This document shows, piece by piece, positions 13,598 to 21,569 of a stretch of DNA of 31,822 nt. The translations under genes were made by a program, and so were the position numbers. The notes under the pieces were generated by a model, which saw only the letters and a program-made list of their open reading frames with translations, did no database searches and was not told where the DNA came from. Source of the stretch: Spongiibacteraceae bacterium UBA5047 (GTDB taxonomy: Bacteria > Pseudomonadota > Gammaproteobacteria > Pseudomonadales > Spongiibacteraceae); NCBI GenBank assembly GCA_002415025.1, contig DIBR01000062.1, positions 1-31,822 of the forward strand. Reading direction: 5' to 3'. Position 1 is the stretch's first letter. The number at the start of each line of letters is the position of its first letter.

Positions 13598-16045
13598 ATG
13601 GACACGCATTACAACCCCGACCAGATTGAAAAAGCCGTTCAACAGTACTGGCAGAACAACAACAGCTTCGCCGTCTCGGCTGACCCTACCCGTGAAAAGT
13701 ACTATTGCCTGAGCATGTTCCCTTACCCCAGTGGCAAACTGCATATGGGGCATGTGCGTAACTACACCATTGGCGATGTCATTTCGCGCTATCAGCGTAT
13801 GCTCGGCAAAAACGTATTGCAGCCCATGGGGTGGGATGCCTTCGGCCTGCCCGCAGAAAACGCGGCCGTCAAAAACAAAACCGCTCCCGCCAAGTGGACC
13901 TACGAAAACATTCGCTATATGCGCGAACAACTGCAGGCCTTGGGCTTTGCCTACGACTGGCAGCGCGAATTTGCCACCTGCGGCCCCGACTACTATCGCT
14001 GGGAGCAGTGGTTTTTTACCCGTCTCTACGAAAAAGGGCTGGTCTACAAAAAAACCTCGGCGGTCAACTGGTGCCCCACCGACGAAACCGTGCTGGCCAA
14101 CGAACAGGTCATCGACGGTTGCTGCTGGCGTTGCGATACAGCCGTTGAACGCAAGGAAATTCCCCAGTGGTTTATCCGCATCACCGAATATGCCGACCAG
14201 CTCCTGAATGACCTCGACCAGCTCGACGGCTGGCCCGAGCAAGTCAAAACCATGCAACGCAACTGGATCGGCCGCTCGCAAGGCGTGGAAATGCACTTCT
14301 CGCTAGAGCAGGCAGTCGCTGGCATTGAGGGCTTTGACGTCTATACCACCCGCCCCGATACCTTGATGGGCGTGACCTACCTGAGCCTTGCCGCCGAACA
14401 TCCCATCAGTTTGGCACTGGCAGAAAACAACCCCGAGCTGGCGGCCTTTATCAGGGAATGCAAAACCAGCTCAGTGGCCGAAGCCGATATGGCAAAAATG
14501 GAGAAACGCGGCCTGGCCACCGGCATCTCCGCCATTCATCCGCTCACGGGTGAGCCTGTGCCCGTCTGGGTCGCCAACTATGTATTGATGGATTACGGCT
14601 CGGGTGCCGTTATGGCTGTGCCGGCCCACGATCAACGCGACTGGGAATTTGCTCGCAAATATTCCCTGGCTATAAAACAGGTTATTGCGCCTGCTAGCGG
14701 TGATGCCATTGATCTTGAGAAAGAAGCCTTTGTAGAAAAAGGCCAACTGGTCAATTCTGAAGCCTTCGACGGACTGGATTTTGACGCAGCATTCAGCGCG
14801 ATCGCCAACGCCCTGACGGACAAAAATGCCGGCCGCGTTACCACCAACTACCGTCTCCGTGATTGGGGCGTATCGCGCCAGCGTTACTGGGGTGCACCTA
14901 TCCCCATGTTCAACTTGCCTGAGGGCGGTGAAATTCCGGTGCCCGCAGACCGCCTGCCGATGCTGCTGCCTGAAGATGTAGAGATGGACGGCGTGCAATC
15001 GCCCATCAAAGCTGACCCGAACTGGAAAAAAGACGAGCTGAACGGCAAGGCTGTAGAGCGCGAGACCGACACCTTTGATACCTTTATGGAGTCGTCCTGG
15101 TATTACGCACGCTTTACTTGCCCCGACTACGAAGACGGCATGCTCGACCCCGAACAAGCCAACTACTGGCTGCCGGTAGATCAGTATGTGGGTGGCATCG
15201 AGCACGCCATACTTCACCTGTTATATGCGCGCTTTTTTCACAAACTGATGCGCGACGAAGGCCTGGTCAACAGCGACGAGCCCTTTAAACAGCTGCTCTG
15301 TCAGGGCATGGTGCTAAAAGATGGCACCAAAATGTCCAAATCCAAGGGCAATACTGTTGACCCCCAGGCCATGATCGAACAATACGGTGCCGACACGGTA
15401 CGTCTGTTTATGATGTTTGCTGCGCCTCCGGAGCAAAGCCTCGAGTGGTCAGATTCAGCCGTAGAAGGCGCCAACCGCTTTCTGCGACGTTTGTGGAAAG
15501 CAGTACACAAATTTGTTGATGCCGGTGACAACTCGGCGCTCGACACTACAGCCTTGAGCAATGCCGATTGCGACTTGCGACGCAAAACCCATGAGACCAT
15601 TGCCAAAGTCAGCCATGACTACGGCCAGCGCCTCACCTTTAATACCGCGATTGCTGCGGTAATGGAGCTGCTGAACGATATCGGCAAGTTTCAAGGGAAC
15701 GCCGGTGTCGAACGCGAGGCACTGGAAAGCTCTGTTATCCTGCTCGCCCCGATTGTGCCGCATATTGCACACACGCTGTGGCAGGCTCTGGGGCATGACA
15801 GCGCCCTGCTCGATACGGCCTGGCCAGCCGTGGACGAATCAGCCCTGGTAAAAAGTGAAATCGAAATGGTGGTACAGGTGAACGGCAAGGTGCGCGCCAA
15901 AATTCAGGTTGCCGTTGACGCCGACGCAGAAACCATTAAGGAGCTCGCTCGCAACGACGCCAACGTACAGCGCTTTATCGATGGCAAGGCAATCCGCAAG
16001 GAGATTGTCGTTCCCCAGAAACTCGTCAATATTGTGGTCGGCTGA
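13598..16045 (+). CDS. leuS: Leucyl-tRNA synthetase, lacking the leucine-specific insertion
   Basis: 815 residues. It charges tRNA(Leu) with leucine. The class I HIGH motif is HMGH (49-52, in GKLHMGHVRNY) and KMSKS is at 578-582. The CP1 editing domain is intact (VYTTRPDTLMGVTY, then VMAVPAHDQRDWEFA with the conserved editing Asp). NWIGRSQGVE, NYRLRDWGVSRQRYWGAPIP, and the C-terminal tRNA-binding region ending VNGKVRAKIQV and KLVNIVVG are also present. E. coli LeuRS has 860 residues. The deficit lies almost entirely just before KMSKS, where GMVLKDGTKMSKS replaces the leucine-specific domain of about 45 residues. The reading frame is uninterrupted, so this is a clean absence rather than a frameshift. 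The stop overlaps the lptE start (TGATG). Confidence 0.97.
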   Translation: MDTHYNPDQIEKAVQQYWQNNNSFAVSADPTREKYYCLSMFPYPSGKLHMGHVRNYTIGDVISRYQRMLGKNVLQPMGWDAFGLPAENAAVKNKTAPAKWTYENIRYMREQLQALGFAYDWQREFATCGPDYYRWEQWFFTRLYEKGLVYKKTSAVNWCPTDETVLANEQVIDGCCWRCDTAVERKEIPQWFIRITEYADQLLNDLDQLDGWPEQVKTMQRNWIGRSQGVEMHFSLEQAVAGIEGFDVYTTRPDTLMGVTYLSLAAEHPISLALAENNPELAAFIRECKTSSVAEADMAKMEKRGLATGISAIHPLTGEPVPVWVANYVLMDYGSGAVMAVPAHDQRDWEFARKYSLAIKQVIAPASGDAIDLEKEAFVEKGQLVNSEAFDGLDFDAAFSAIANALTDKNAGRVTTNYRLRDWGVSRQRYWGAPIPMFNLPEGGEIPVPADRLPMLLPEDVEMDGVQSPIKADPNWKKDELNGKAVERETDTFDTFMESSWYYARFTCPDYEDGMLDPEQANYWLPVDQYVGGIEHAILHLLYARFFHKLMRDEGLVNSDEPFKQLLCQGMVLKDGTKMSKSKGNTVDPQAMIEQYGADTVRLFMMFAAPPEQSLEWSDSAVEGANRFLRRLWKAVHKFVDAGDNSALDTTALSNADCDLRRKTHETIAKVSHDYGQRLTFNTAIAAVMELLNDIGKFQGNAGVEREALESSVILLAPIVPHIAHTLWQALGHDSALLDTAWPAVDESALVKSEIEMVVQVNGKVRAKIQVAVDADAETIKELARNDANVQRFIDGKAIRKEIVVPQKLVNIVVG

Positions 16046-16593
16046 TGCGCTGCCTCAGGCTCGGATTCATCTTGCTACTGGTGGCACAGCTGGGCGCCTG
16101 TGGCTTTCATCTGCGCGGCCAATCGAGCGCCGGCGCAGAGAGTCAGGGCGATTATCCAGCCGTGCTCGTGCAACACAATCACAGCGACAATGTATTGCGT
16201 CGCCTGGTCAACCAGCAGTTTTCGATGCTCGGTATAAGCCATAGTGAAGTGACCGGCAACCGGGCTGAACTTCTCGGCTTGCGCGTTAGTGATATTGCCC
16301 GCGGCGACACCGTGCTGTCGCTCGACGCGGACGCCCGTACCGCAGAAAGGCTTCTTATGCTGACCGCAAAACTGAGCTTGTTGCAGGCCGACGGTGTAGT
16401 ACTGGAATCGGCTACGCTGCAGGAGCAGCGCATTCTCTTTACCAACCCGAACAACCCCGTGGGTAACAGCACCGAACAAGCCCTGCTCGTCAGTGAAATG
16501 GAAAATGCCATGGCCCAGCGAATAGCCACGCAGGCTAGCCGCTGGCTCGACAGGGAGCAAGCCAATGCGGCTGCGTCCGGATCAACTCGATAA
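16045..16593 (+). CDS. lptE: LPS-assembly lipoprotein LptE
   Basis: 182 residues. LptE is the outer-membrane lipoprotein that plugs the LptD barrel and helps deliver lipopolysaccharide to the cell surface. The signal peptide ends in a lipobox, LGAC, with lipidated Cys19, followed by GFHLRG, the hallmark start of mature LptE. The body carries the mixed alpha/beta pattern of the family (LVNQQFSMLGI, the VLSLDADARTAERLLMLTAKLSLL region, and a C-terminal helix around EMENAMAQRIATQASRWL). It overlaps leuS by one base and holA by 29 bases, matching the conserved leuS-lptE-holA operon. Confidence 0.93.
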   Translation: MRCLRLGFILLLVAQLGACGFHLRGQSSAGAESQGDYPAVLVQHNHSDNVLRRLVNQQFSMLGISHSEVTGNRAELLGLRVSDIARGDTVLSLDADARTAERLLMLTAKLSLLQADGVVLESATLQEQRILFTNPNNPVGNSTEQALLVSEMENAMAQRIATQASRWLDREQANAAASGSTR

Positions 16594-17584
16594 GCATCTG
16601 AGCTCCAGCCTGCTGCCGGTCTATCTGATCAGCGGCGACGAACCGCTGCTCGCGCAGGAAGCAGCGGACTCCCTGCGCACAGCCGCTCGCGCCCAGAATT
16701 ATCTGGAGCGTGAGGTACTTGACGCCGATACCGGATTTAACTGGGGCCAACTGCGCGGCGCCAGCCAGTCAATGTCTCTGTTTTCAGACAAGAAAATCCT
16801 TGATCTGCGTATTAACGGCAAAGCCGGCAAGGAGGGCTCACAGGCGATCTGCGAGTATTGCGACACGGCCAGCGACGATACGCTGTTGCTGATTACCTGC
16901 GGTCGCCTGGACCGGGCTTCGCTGCGCACCAAATGGATAAAGGCCGTTGAAAGCCGCGGCGCACTGATTCAAATCTGGCCCATTGACCGCCAGCAGCTGC
17001 CACGCTGGTTGCAGCAACGCGCACAGAAACTCGGTTTGAATATGGATCGCGCGGCACTGGATGTGCTCGCTGACCGCGTTGAAGGCAACCTTCTGGCCGC
17101 CGCCCAGGAGCTGGAAAAATTGCATGTGCTCGCCGGCAACAAACCGGTGAACGCCGACGCTGTAAACAGTCTGGTGGCCAGCAGCGCCCGCTACGATGTG
17201 TTCAAACTGATTGATTGTTTGCTGCAGGGTCAGACCACGGCCGCCCTGCGCATGATTCACAGCCTGCACGGCGAGGGCGCCGAAGGTATTCCGCTGATGG
17301 GCGCCATCAGCCGCGAGTTGCGCAATCTATACCAGTGCGCTCAACTCATCGACTCGGGTAACGGGATAGATCGGGTGCTCGACAACGCAGGCGTCTGGGA
17401 CAAGCGCAAACCGCTTTATAAGCAGGCCTTGGCGCGATTACCCTCGGCCCGGCTGGCGAGTCTGCTCAGTTTTGCCCAGGAAATTGATCTCTGTCAGAAG
17501 GGTCAGCGCGCGGGCGATGCCTGGCAACTGATTGATCATCTGGCCTGTCAGCTGGCGGGAAGCCCTCTGGGCATTCAAGGCTAA
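16565..17584 (+). CDS. holA: DNA polymerase III delta subunit
   Basis: 339 residues, the usual length. HolA is the clamp-loader delta subunit that opens the beta sliding clamp. The N-terminus (LSSSLLPVYLISGDEPLLAQEAAD) is characteristic. The degenerate AAA+ domain continues through ILDLRINGKAGKEG and LLLITCGRLDR, and the C-terminal collar domain begins around DVFKLIDCLLQG. The start ATG at 16565 lies 29 bases inside the end of lptE. The stop overlaps the stop of the convergent lipA gene (17581-17584), leaving no room for a terminator. Confidence 0.95.
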   Translation: MRLRPDQLDKHLSSSLLPVYLISGDEPLLAQEAADSLRTAARAQNYLEREVLDADTGFNWGQLRGASQSMSLFSDKKILDLRINGKAGKEGSQAICEYCDTASDDTLLLITCGRLDRASLRTKWIKAVESRGALIQIWPIDRQQLPRWLQQRAQKLGLNMDRAALDVLADRVEGNLLAAAQELEKLHVLAGNKPVNADAVNSLVASSARYDVFKLIDCLLQGQTTAALRMIHSLHGEGAEGIPLMGAISRELRNLYQCAQLIDSGNGIDRVLDNAGVWDKRKPLYKQALARLPSARLASLLSFAQEIDLCQKGQRAGDAWQLIDHLACQLAGSPLGIQG

Positions 17585-18588
17585 CGCTTACCCGTCAGCA
17601 GACTCAGATCTACCTGTTTGTCTGCATGGTAAGACGACCGCACCAGCGGGCCGCTGGCCACGCTCTTGAATCCCAGGTCTTCCGCAATACGGCCAAATTC
17701 CTCGAACTCTTCCGGCGTCACAAACCGATCAACGGGCAGGTGATCACGACTTGGCTGTAAATACTGGCCCAGTGTGATCATGTCGATGTGGTGCGCGCGC
17801 ATATCCTTCATGACCTGCACCAGCTCGTCTGCTGTTTCGCCGAGACCCAGCATCAGGCCGGATTTGGTTAACACTTCAGGTCGGCGTTCCTTGTAGCGTT
17901 TGAGCAAGTCGAGCGACCACTGATAATCAGAGCCTGGCCGAATCTTGCGGTAAAGGCTCGGCACCGATTCCAGGTTGTGGTTAAACACGTCCGGTGGCTC
18001 GGCTGCCAGAATATCCAGCGCGATATCCATACGCCCGCGAAAATCCGGCACCAGTACTTCAATACGGATGTCCGGCATCAGCGCGCGGGTTTCACGAATA
18101 CATTGGGCGAAGTGTTCGGCGCCGCCATCTTTGAGGTCGTCGCGATCTACCGAGGTAATCACCACATATTTCAGGGCCATTTCGGCAATGGCTGCAGCCA
18201 GCTCGCGCGGCTCGTTCTCATCCAGCGCATTGGGCCGGCCGTGAGCCACGTCGCAAAAGGGGCAGCGGCGGGTGCAAATCTCGCCCATAATCATAAAGGT
18301 GGCAGTGCCACCGCTGAAGCATTCCCCCAGATTGGGGCATTGAGCTTCTTCGCACACCGAGGCAAGTTTGTGTCGGCGCAAAACACTTTTGATGCGCGCA
18401 ACTTCCGGGCCAATGGGCATTTTCACCCGCAACCAGCTCGGCTTGGCGGGCAATTCCGTGGTGGGAATCACTTTGACCGGAATACGCGCCACCTTCTCCG
18501 CGCCGCGCAATTTCTCACCCTGTACTACGGGCTTGGGTGCGGGGCGCCCGGTGGCGCGCGGGCTTGCTGGCTTACGGGATTCAGTCAC
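17581..18588 (-). CDS. lipA: Lipoyl synthase LipA
   Basis: 335 residues from GTG at 18588. LipA is a radical-SAM enzyme that inserts two sulfurs into protein-bound octanoyl groups to make lipoyl cofactor. The auxiliary cluster cysteines are Cys79-X4-Cys84-X5-Cys90 (SVCEEAQCPNLGECF). The radical-SAM cysteines are Cys105-X3-Cys109-X2-Cys112 (ICTRRCPFCDVAHGRP). The C-terminal RSSYHAD holds the serine that ligates the auxiliary cluster. GTG at 18588 has GAGGT six bases upstream and overlaps the lipB stop by eight bases. A start 11 codons further out is open but lacks a ribosome site. The N-terminus is a Pro/Arg-rich extension somewhat longer than in E. coli. Confidence 0.96.
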   Translation of the reverse strand: MTESRKPASPRATGRPAPKPVVQGEKLRGAEKVARIPVKVIPTTELPAKPSWLRVKMPIGPEVARIKSVLRRHKLASVCEEAQCPNLGECFSGGTATFMIMGEICTRRCPFCDVAHGRPNALDENEPRELAAAIAEMALKYVVITSVDRDDLKDGGAEHFAQCIRETRALMPDIRIEVLVPDFRGRMDIALDILAAEPPDVFNHNLESVPSLYRKIRPGSDYQWSLDLLKRYKERRPEVLTKSGLMLGLGETADELVQVMKDMRAHHIDMITLGQYLQPSRDHLPVDRFVTPEEFEEFGRIAEDLGFKSVASGPLVRSSYHADKQVDLSLLTGKR

Positions 18589-19258
18589 TGACAACCTCGA
18601 TACTGCTCGGAAAACCGGCATTGTACACCTGATTCAACTCGCTATAACCCAGCATTCGGGCAAAAATCCCGGCCAGTTTTGCCGCTACCTCATCAAAATC
18701 CGGGCTTTGGCCGCTGCTGGTGGCCATGTCGGTAACTGCCATGCCAGCATGTCCGCAGGGGTTAATACGCTGAAAAACAGACAAGTCCATATCAATGTTC
18801 AGGCTCAAGCCATGAAAACTGCAGCCCCGGCGCACACGCAAACCGAGTTGGGCAATTTTTGCGCCGTTCTCCAGATACACTCCCGGGGCATCGGGTCGCG
18901 GGGCCGCCGATAGCCCGTAAAGTGCCAGCAATTCAACCAGGGCGTTTTCAATATGTGTGACCAGTTGGCGAACACCAAAACCGGCGCGTTTGAGATCAAT
19001 CAGTACGTAACCCACCAGCTGACCGGGGCCGTGATACGTCACCTGCCCGCCGCGATCCACCTGCACCACGGGTATATCGCCCGGCGCCAGAACATGCTCT
19101 GCCTTGCCAGCCTGGCCCTGAGTGAAAACGGGGGGGTGTTCCAACAACCAAAGCTCGTCAGCACTGTGCGCATCGCGCCGGTCGGTATAGGCTTGCATGG
19201 CCCGCCATGTAGGCAGGTAATCTTGCCGCCCGAGCCAACGTGCGGTGAGAGCGTTCAT
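18581..19258 (-). CDS. lipB: Octanoyl-ACP:protein transferase LipB
   Basis: 225 residues. LipB transfers octanoate from acyl-carrier protein to lipoyl domains, the step before LipA. Motifs are EHPPVFTQGQAGK (about 40-52), VDRGGQVTYHGPGQLVGY (67-84), catalytic Lys134 in NGAKIAQLGLRV, the FHGLSLNIDMDL segment, and catalytic Cys168 in INPCGHAGMAVTDM. The ATG at 19258 overlaps the stop of the DUF493 gene (TAATG). The stop overlaps the lipA start. This gives a coupled ybeD-lipB-lipA run. Confidence 0.96.
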   Translation of the reverse strand: MNALTARWLGRQDYLPTWRAMQAYTDRRDAHSADELWLLEHPPVFTQGQAGKAEHVLAPGDIPVVQVDRGGQVTYHGPGQLVGYVLIDLKRAGFGVRQLVTHIENALVELLALYGLSAAPRPDAPGVYLENGAKIAQLGLRVRRGCSFHGLSLNIDMDLSVFQRINPCGHAGMAVTDMATSSGQSPDFDEVAAKLAGIFARMLGYSELNQVYNAGFPSSIEVVSD

Positions 19259-19551
19259 TACAAGACCATCTGCACGCGCCCGGTGGCCTTAAGCGCCTCG
19301 AAAATTGCCTGGAGCTGCTTTTCTCCGGTGGCGGTTATGGTCACCGTTACCGATGAAAATTTACCGGTGCGGCTGAGACGAACCGATACATCCTTGTCAT
19401 CTACCGGACCACAAAATTCGCCCATGACCTGCAGGACAACGTCGCGAAAATCATCGCCATTGTCGCCCACCACTTTTATCGGATAGGCACAGGGGAATTC
19501 TATCTTGGGGGCTTCCGGAGAGGCTTCCTGTGGGGGCTTTGATTCAGACAC
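19258..19551 (-). CDS. ybeD: DUF493 family protein YbeD
   Basis: 97 residues. A small ferredoxin-fold cytoplasmic protein of unsettled function, conserved between dacA and lipB. The core IEFPCAYPIKVVGDNGDDF opens the family domain, which ends in a strand-helix-strand around VTVTITATGEKQLQAIFEALKATGRVQMVL. The first 16 or so residues (ESKPPQEASPEAP) are a low-complexity acidic/Pro tail. The start is GTG at 19551, with AGGT seven to eight bases upstream. It lies 13 bases after the dacA stop. Confidence 0.93.
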   Translation of the reverse strand: MSESKPPQEASPEAPKIEFPCAYPIKVVGDNGDDFRDVVLQVMGEFCGPVDDKDVSVRLSRTGKFSSVTVTITATGEKQLQAIFEALKATGRVQMVL

Positions 19552-19564
19552 GCTACTAACCTAT

Positions 19565-20731
19565 CTACTTACCGACAAGATTCAGAACAAACAGCACGAT
19601 GGCATCCCACAAACGTTTGAACAGGCCGCCCTGATCAACCGCCTGCAAAGCAACCAGTGGCGCACGCACCACTTCTTCACCGTCCAGCGATACAACCAGC
19701 TCACCGTACTCACTCCCGTCATTGACGGGAGCCGTCAGCACCTCATCAACACTAAGCGTAGCCTGTAGCTGGTCATGCTTACCGCGAGGAATGGTCAGGT
19801 AAACATCTTCCTTCACGCCCAGTGACACTTCGTCGGCCGCACCCTGCCACACCCGGGTTTTGCTCAGTTCCGTGCCCGCAGTATAAAGGTGGTGTGTTTC
19901 AAAGAAGCGGAAGCCGTAAGCCAGCAAACGCTGGGTTTCGCGCTCGCGGGCAGACTCGCTCTTGGTCCCCATAACAACCGAAATCAGACGCATGCCCTCG
20001 CGCTCGGCCGACGACACCAGACAATAGCCGGCCGCTTCGGTATGGCCGGTTTTCAGGCCATCTACGGTGGGGTCGCTCCACAACAGCCGGTTGCGGTTGG
20101 TTTGGCGAATGCTGTTGTAGGTAAATTCCTTTTCGGCATAAAGCGCATATTCTTTCGGGTAATCGAGAATGCCCTTGGCCAACAAGGCCATATCCCGCGC
20201 TGACGAATAGTGATTTTCGGCAGGCAAGCCATGGGAGTTCACAAAATGGCTGTTGCTCATACCCAGCTGCGAGGCGTGCTGGTTCATAACCTCGGCAAAA
20301 GCAGGCTCGCTGCCGGCAATGTATTCGGCAACTGCCACACTGGCATCATTACCCGACGACACAACAATGCCACGATGCAGGTCGCCCAGCGTGACCTGTT
20401 TGCCAACCTCAATCCACATCAGTGACGAACCCTTGAAAACCGGGTTTTGTGCCCAGGCATTCTTGCTGACAGTCACCAGGTCGTCGTTTTGAACCTGACC
20501 GTTTTCCAACCAGTACGAAACCACGTAGCTGGTCATCAGTTTGGTCAGACTCGCCGGGGGCAAGCGCTCGTCGGCATTATGTTCGGTAATGATTTCGCCG
20601 CTATCGGCGTCCATCAGTATCCAGGACTTGGCCGACAGTTTGGGCGCCGCCGGAATGAGCGCTGGCTGGGCAACAACCCATAGCGATGAAAAAAGCAGTA
20701 CTAGCGCCGCAAGGGCTTTTGTATAAAACAT
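19565..20731 (-). CDS. dacA: D-alanyl-D-alanine carboxypeptidase (PBP5/6 type)
   Basis: 388 residues. A periplasmic low-molecular-mass penicillin-binding protein that trims the terminal D-Ala of peptidoglycan pentapeptides. The signal peptide is cleaved near VVA-QPA (residue 21). Active-site motifs are Ser61-X-X-Lys64 (ASLTKLMTSY), SGN (126-128, VSSGNDASVAVAEY) and KTG (227-229, DGLKTGHTEAAGYC). The PBP5 C-terminal beta domain follows, and the last 20 or so residues (GLFKRLWDAIVLFVLNLVGK) form the amphipathic membrane anchor. An ACGGGAAA stretch lies just before the ATG. It is 19 bases downstream of rlpA. Confidence 0.97.
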   Translation of the reverse strand: MFYTKALAALVLLFSSLWVVAQPALIPAAPKLSAKSWILMDADSGEIITEHNADERLPPASLTKLMTSYVVSYWLENGQVQNDDLVTVSKNAWAQNPVFKGSSLMWIEVGKQVTLGDLHRGIVVSSGNDASVAVAEYIAGSEPAFAEVMNQHASQLGMSNSHFVNSHGLPAENHYSSARDMALLAKGILDYPKEYALYAEKEFTYNSIRQTNRNRLLWSDPTVDGLKTGHTEAAGYCLVSSAEREGMRLISVVMGTKSESARERETQRLLAYGFRFFETHHLYTAGTELSKTRVWQGAADEVSLGVKEDVYLTIPRGKHDQLQATLSVDEVLTAPVNDGSEYGELVVSLDGEEVVRAPLVALQAVDQGGLFKRLWDAIVLFVLNLVGK

Positions 20732-20750
20732 GGTTTCCCGTTAAGTCCGG

Positions 20751-21569
20751 TTAAGGCCTGCTGTCTTCGGTGACGATTGACGCAAGGCCATAGTTTTTGC
20801 TTTGCAGTGTGCGCCGCACACGCTCCGCTTCCAGAAAGTCGGTGAACGGCCCCACTCGCACGCGATGATACGTGGGCGTTCCCTTGCTAAGACTGACTTG
20901 CACCGGCAGCTCATGCTGCACGGAAAGTTCCGATTGCAGCCGCAATGCCGCACCCATCACCTGAAAAGCGCCCACCTGCAAAAAATAGTGCGGGCTGGCG
21001 GCAACCCTTGCTCCTGCTTGCGCCGGCTTATTATCCAGATCAATGACGGCAATTTCCACTCGCGCCGTGCCTTTCTCCGCATAGCCCAGTTTGACCGCAG
21101 CAGCATAGGAAAGGTCAATCAGGCGATCACCGTGAAAAGGCCCCCGATCATTCACCCGCACCACCGTGCTGCGGCCGTTTTCGAGATTGGTAACCCGCAC
21201 ATAGACCGGAATGGGGAGGGCTTTGTGAGCGGCCGTCATCTGGTAAAGGTCATAAACCTCACCATTGGACGTCAACCTTCCGTGGAATTTGGTGCCATAC
21301 CAGGAGGCGATCCCCTGCTCCCGGTAGCCGCGATAATCTGTCAGCAACTCATACTGCTTGCCAAACACCATATAGGGGCTCGTGTTGCCGCTAGCGGTAA
21401 TCACATCGCGACGCGGTACGGCGTCGGCAATCGAATCCGGATGAATCTGGCGTTTGGGCGCACTATCCTTGCCCTGAGCCGTCGGGGTGATACCGGGGCC
21501 CGCTACCCACGAGCAGGCCGAAAGCCATGCCGATAGCAACAATATCCCTGAAAAACGGCTGTAACTCAT
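20751..21569 (-). CDS. rlpA: Septal-ring lytic transglycosylase RlpA, SPOR domain
   Basis: 272 residues. An outer-membrane lipoprotein that cleaves denuded (peptide-free) glycan strands at the septum, as shown for P. aeruginosa RlpA. The lipobox LSAC gives lipidated Cys19. The double-psi beta-barrel catalytic domain (about 82-180) has GIASWYGTKFHGRLTSNGE, YQMTAAHKALP, VRVTNLENGR, VRVNDRGPFHGDRLIDLSYAAA and TARVEI. The SPOR domain (about 190-270) binds denuded glycan and includes FLQVGAFQVMGAALRLQ and YHRVRVGPFTDFLEAERVRRTL. The start ATG overlaps the mltB stop by four bases (ATGA). Confidence 0.96.
   Translation of the reverse strand: MSYSRFSGILLLSAWLSACSWVAGPGITPTAQGKDSAPKRQIHPDSIADAVPRRDVITASGNTSPYMVFGKQYELLTDYRGYREQGIASWYGTKFHGRLTSNGEVYDLYQMTAAHKALPIPVYVRVTNLENGRSTVVRVNDRGPFHGDRLIDLSYAAAVKLGYAEKGTARVEIAVIDLDNKPAQAGARVAASPHYFLQVGAFQVMGAALRLQSELSVQHELPVQVSLSKGTPTYHRVRVGPFTDFLEAERVRRTLQSKNYGLASIVTEDSRP

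Noticed and set aside
13960..14120. Possible zinc-binding cysteines in LeuRS (CCWRC)
   Set aside because: WCPTDETVLANEQV...CCWRC is the ordinary bacterial LeuRS zinc-domain region, not an unusual insertion.
13565..14296. 243-codon minus-strand frame, plus another at 14471-15217
   Set aside because: Both are antisense to leuS, which is uninterrupted and fully conserved at its motifs.
20802..21536. 244-codon plus-strand open frame
   Set aside because: It is antisense to rlpA, His/Arg-rich with no domain pattern. The rlpA frame is clearly the real gene.
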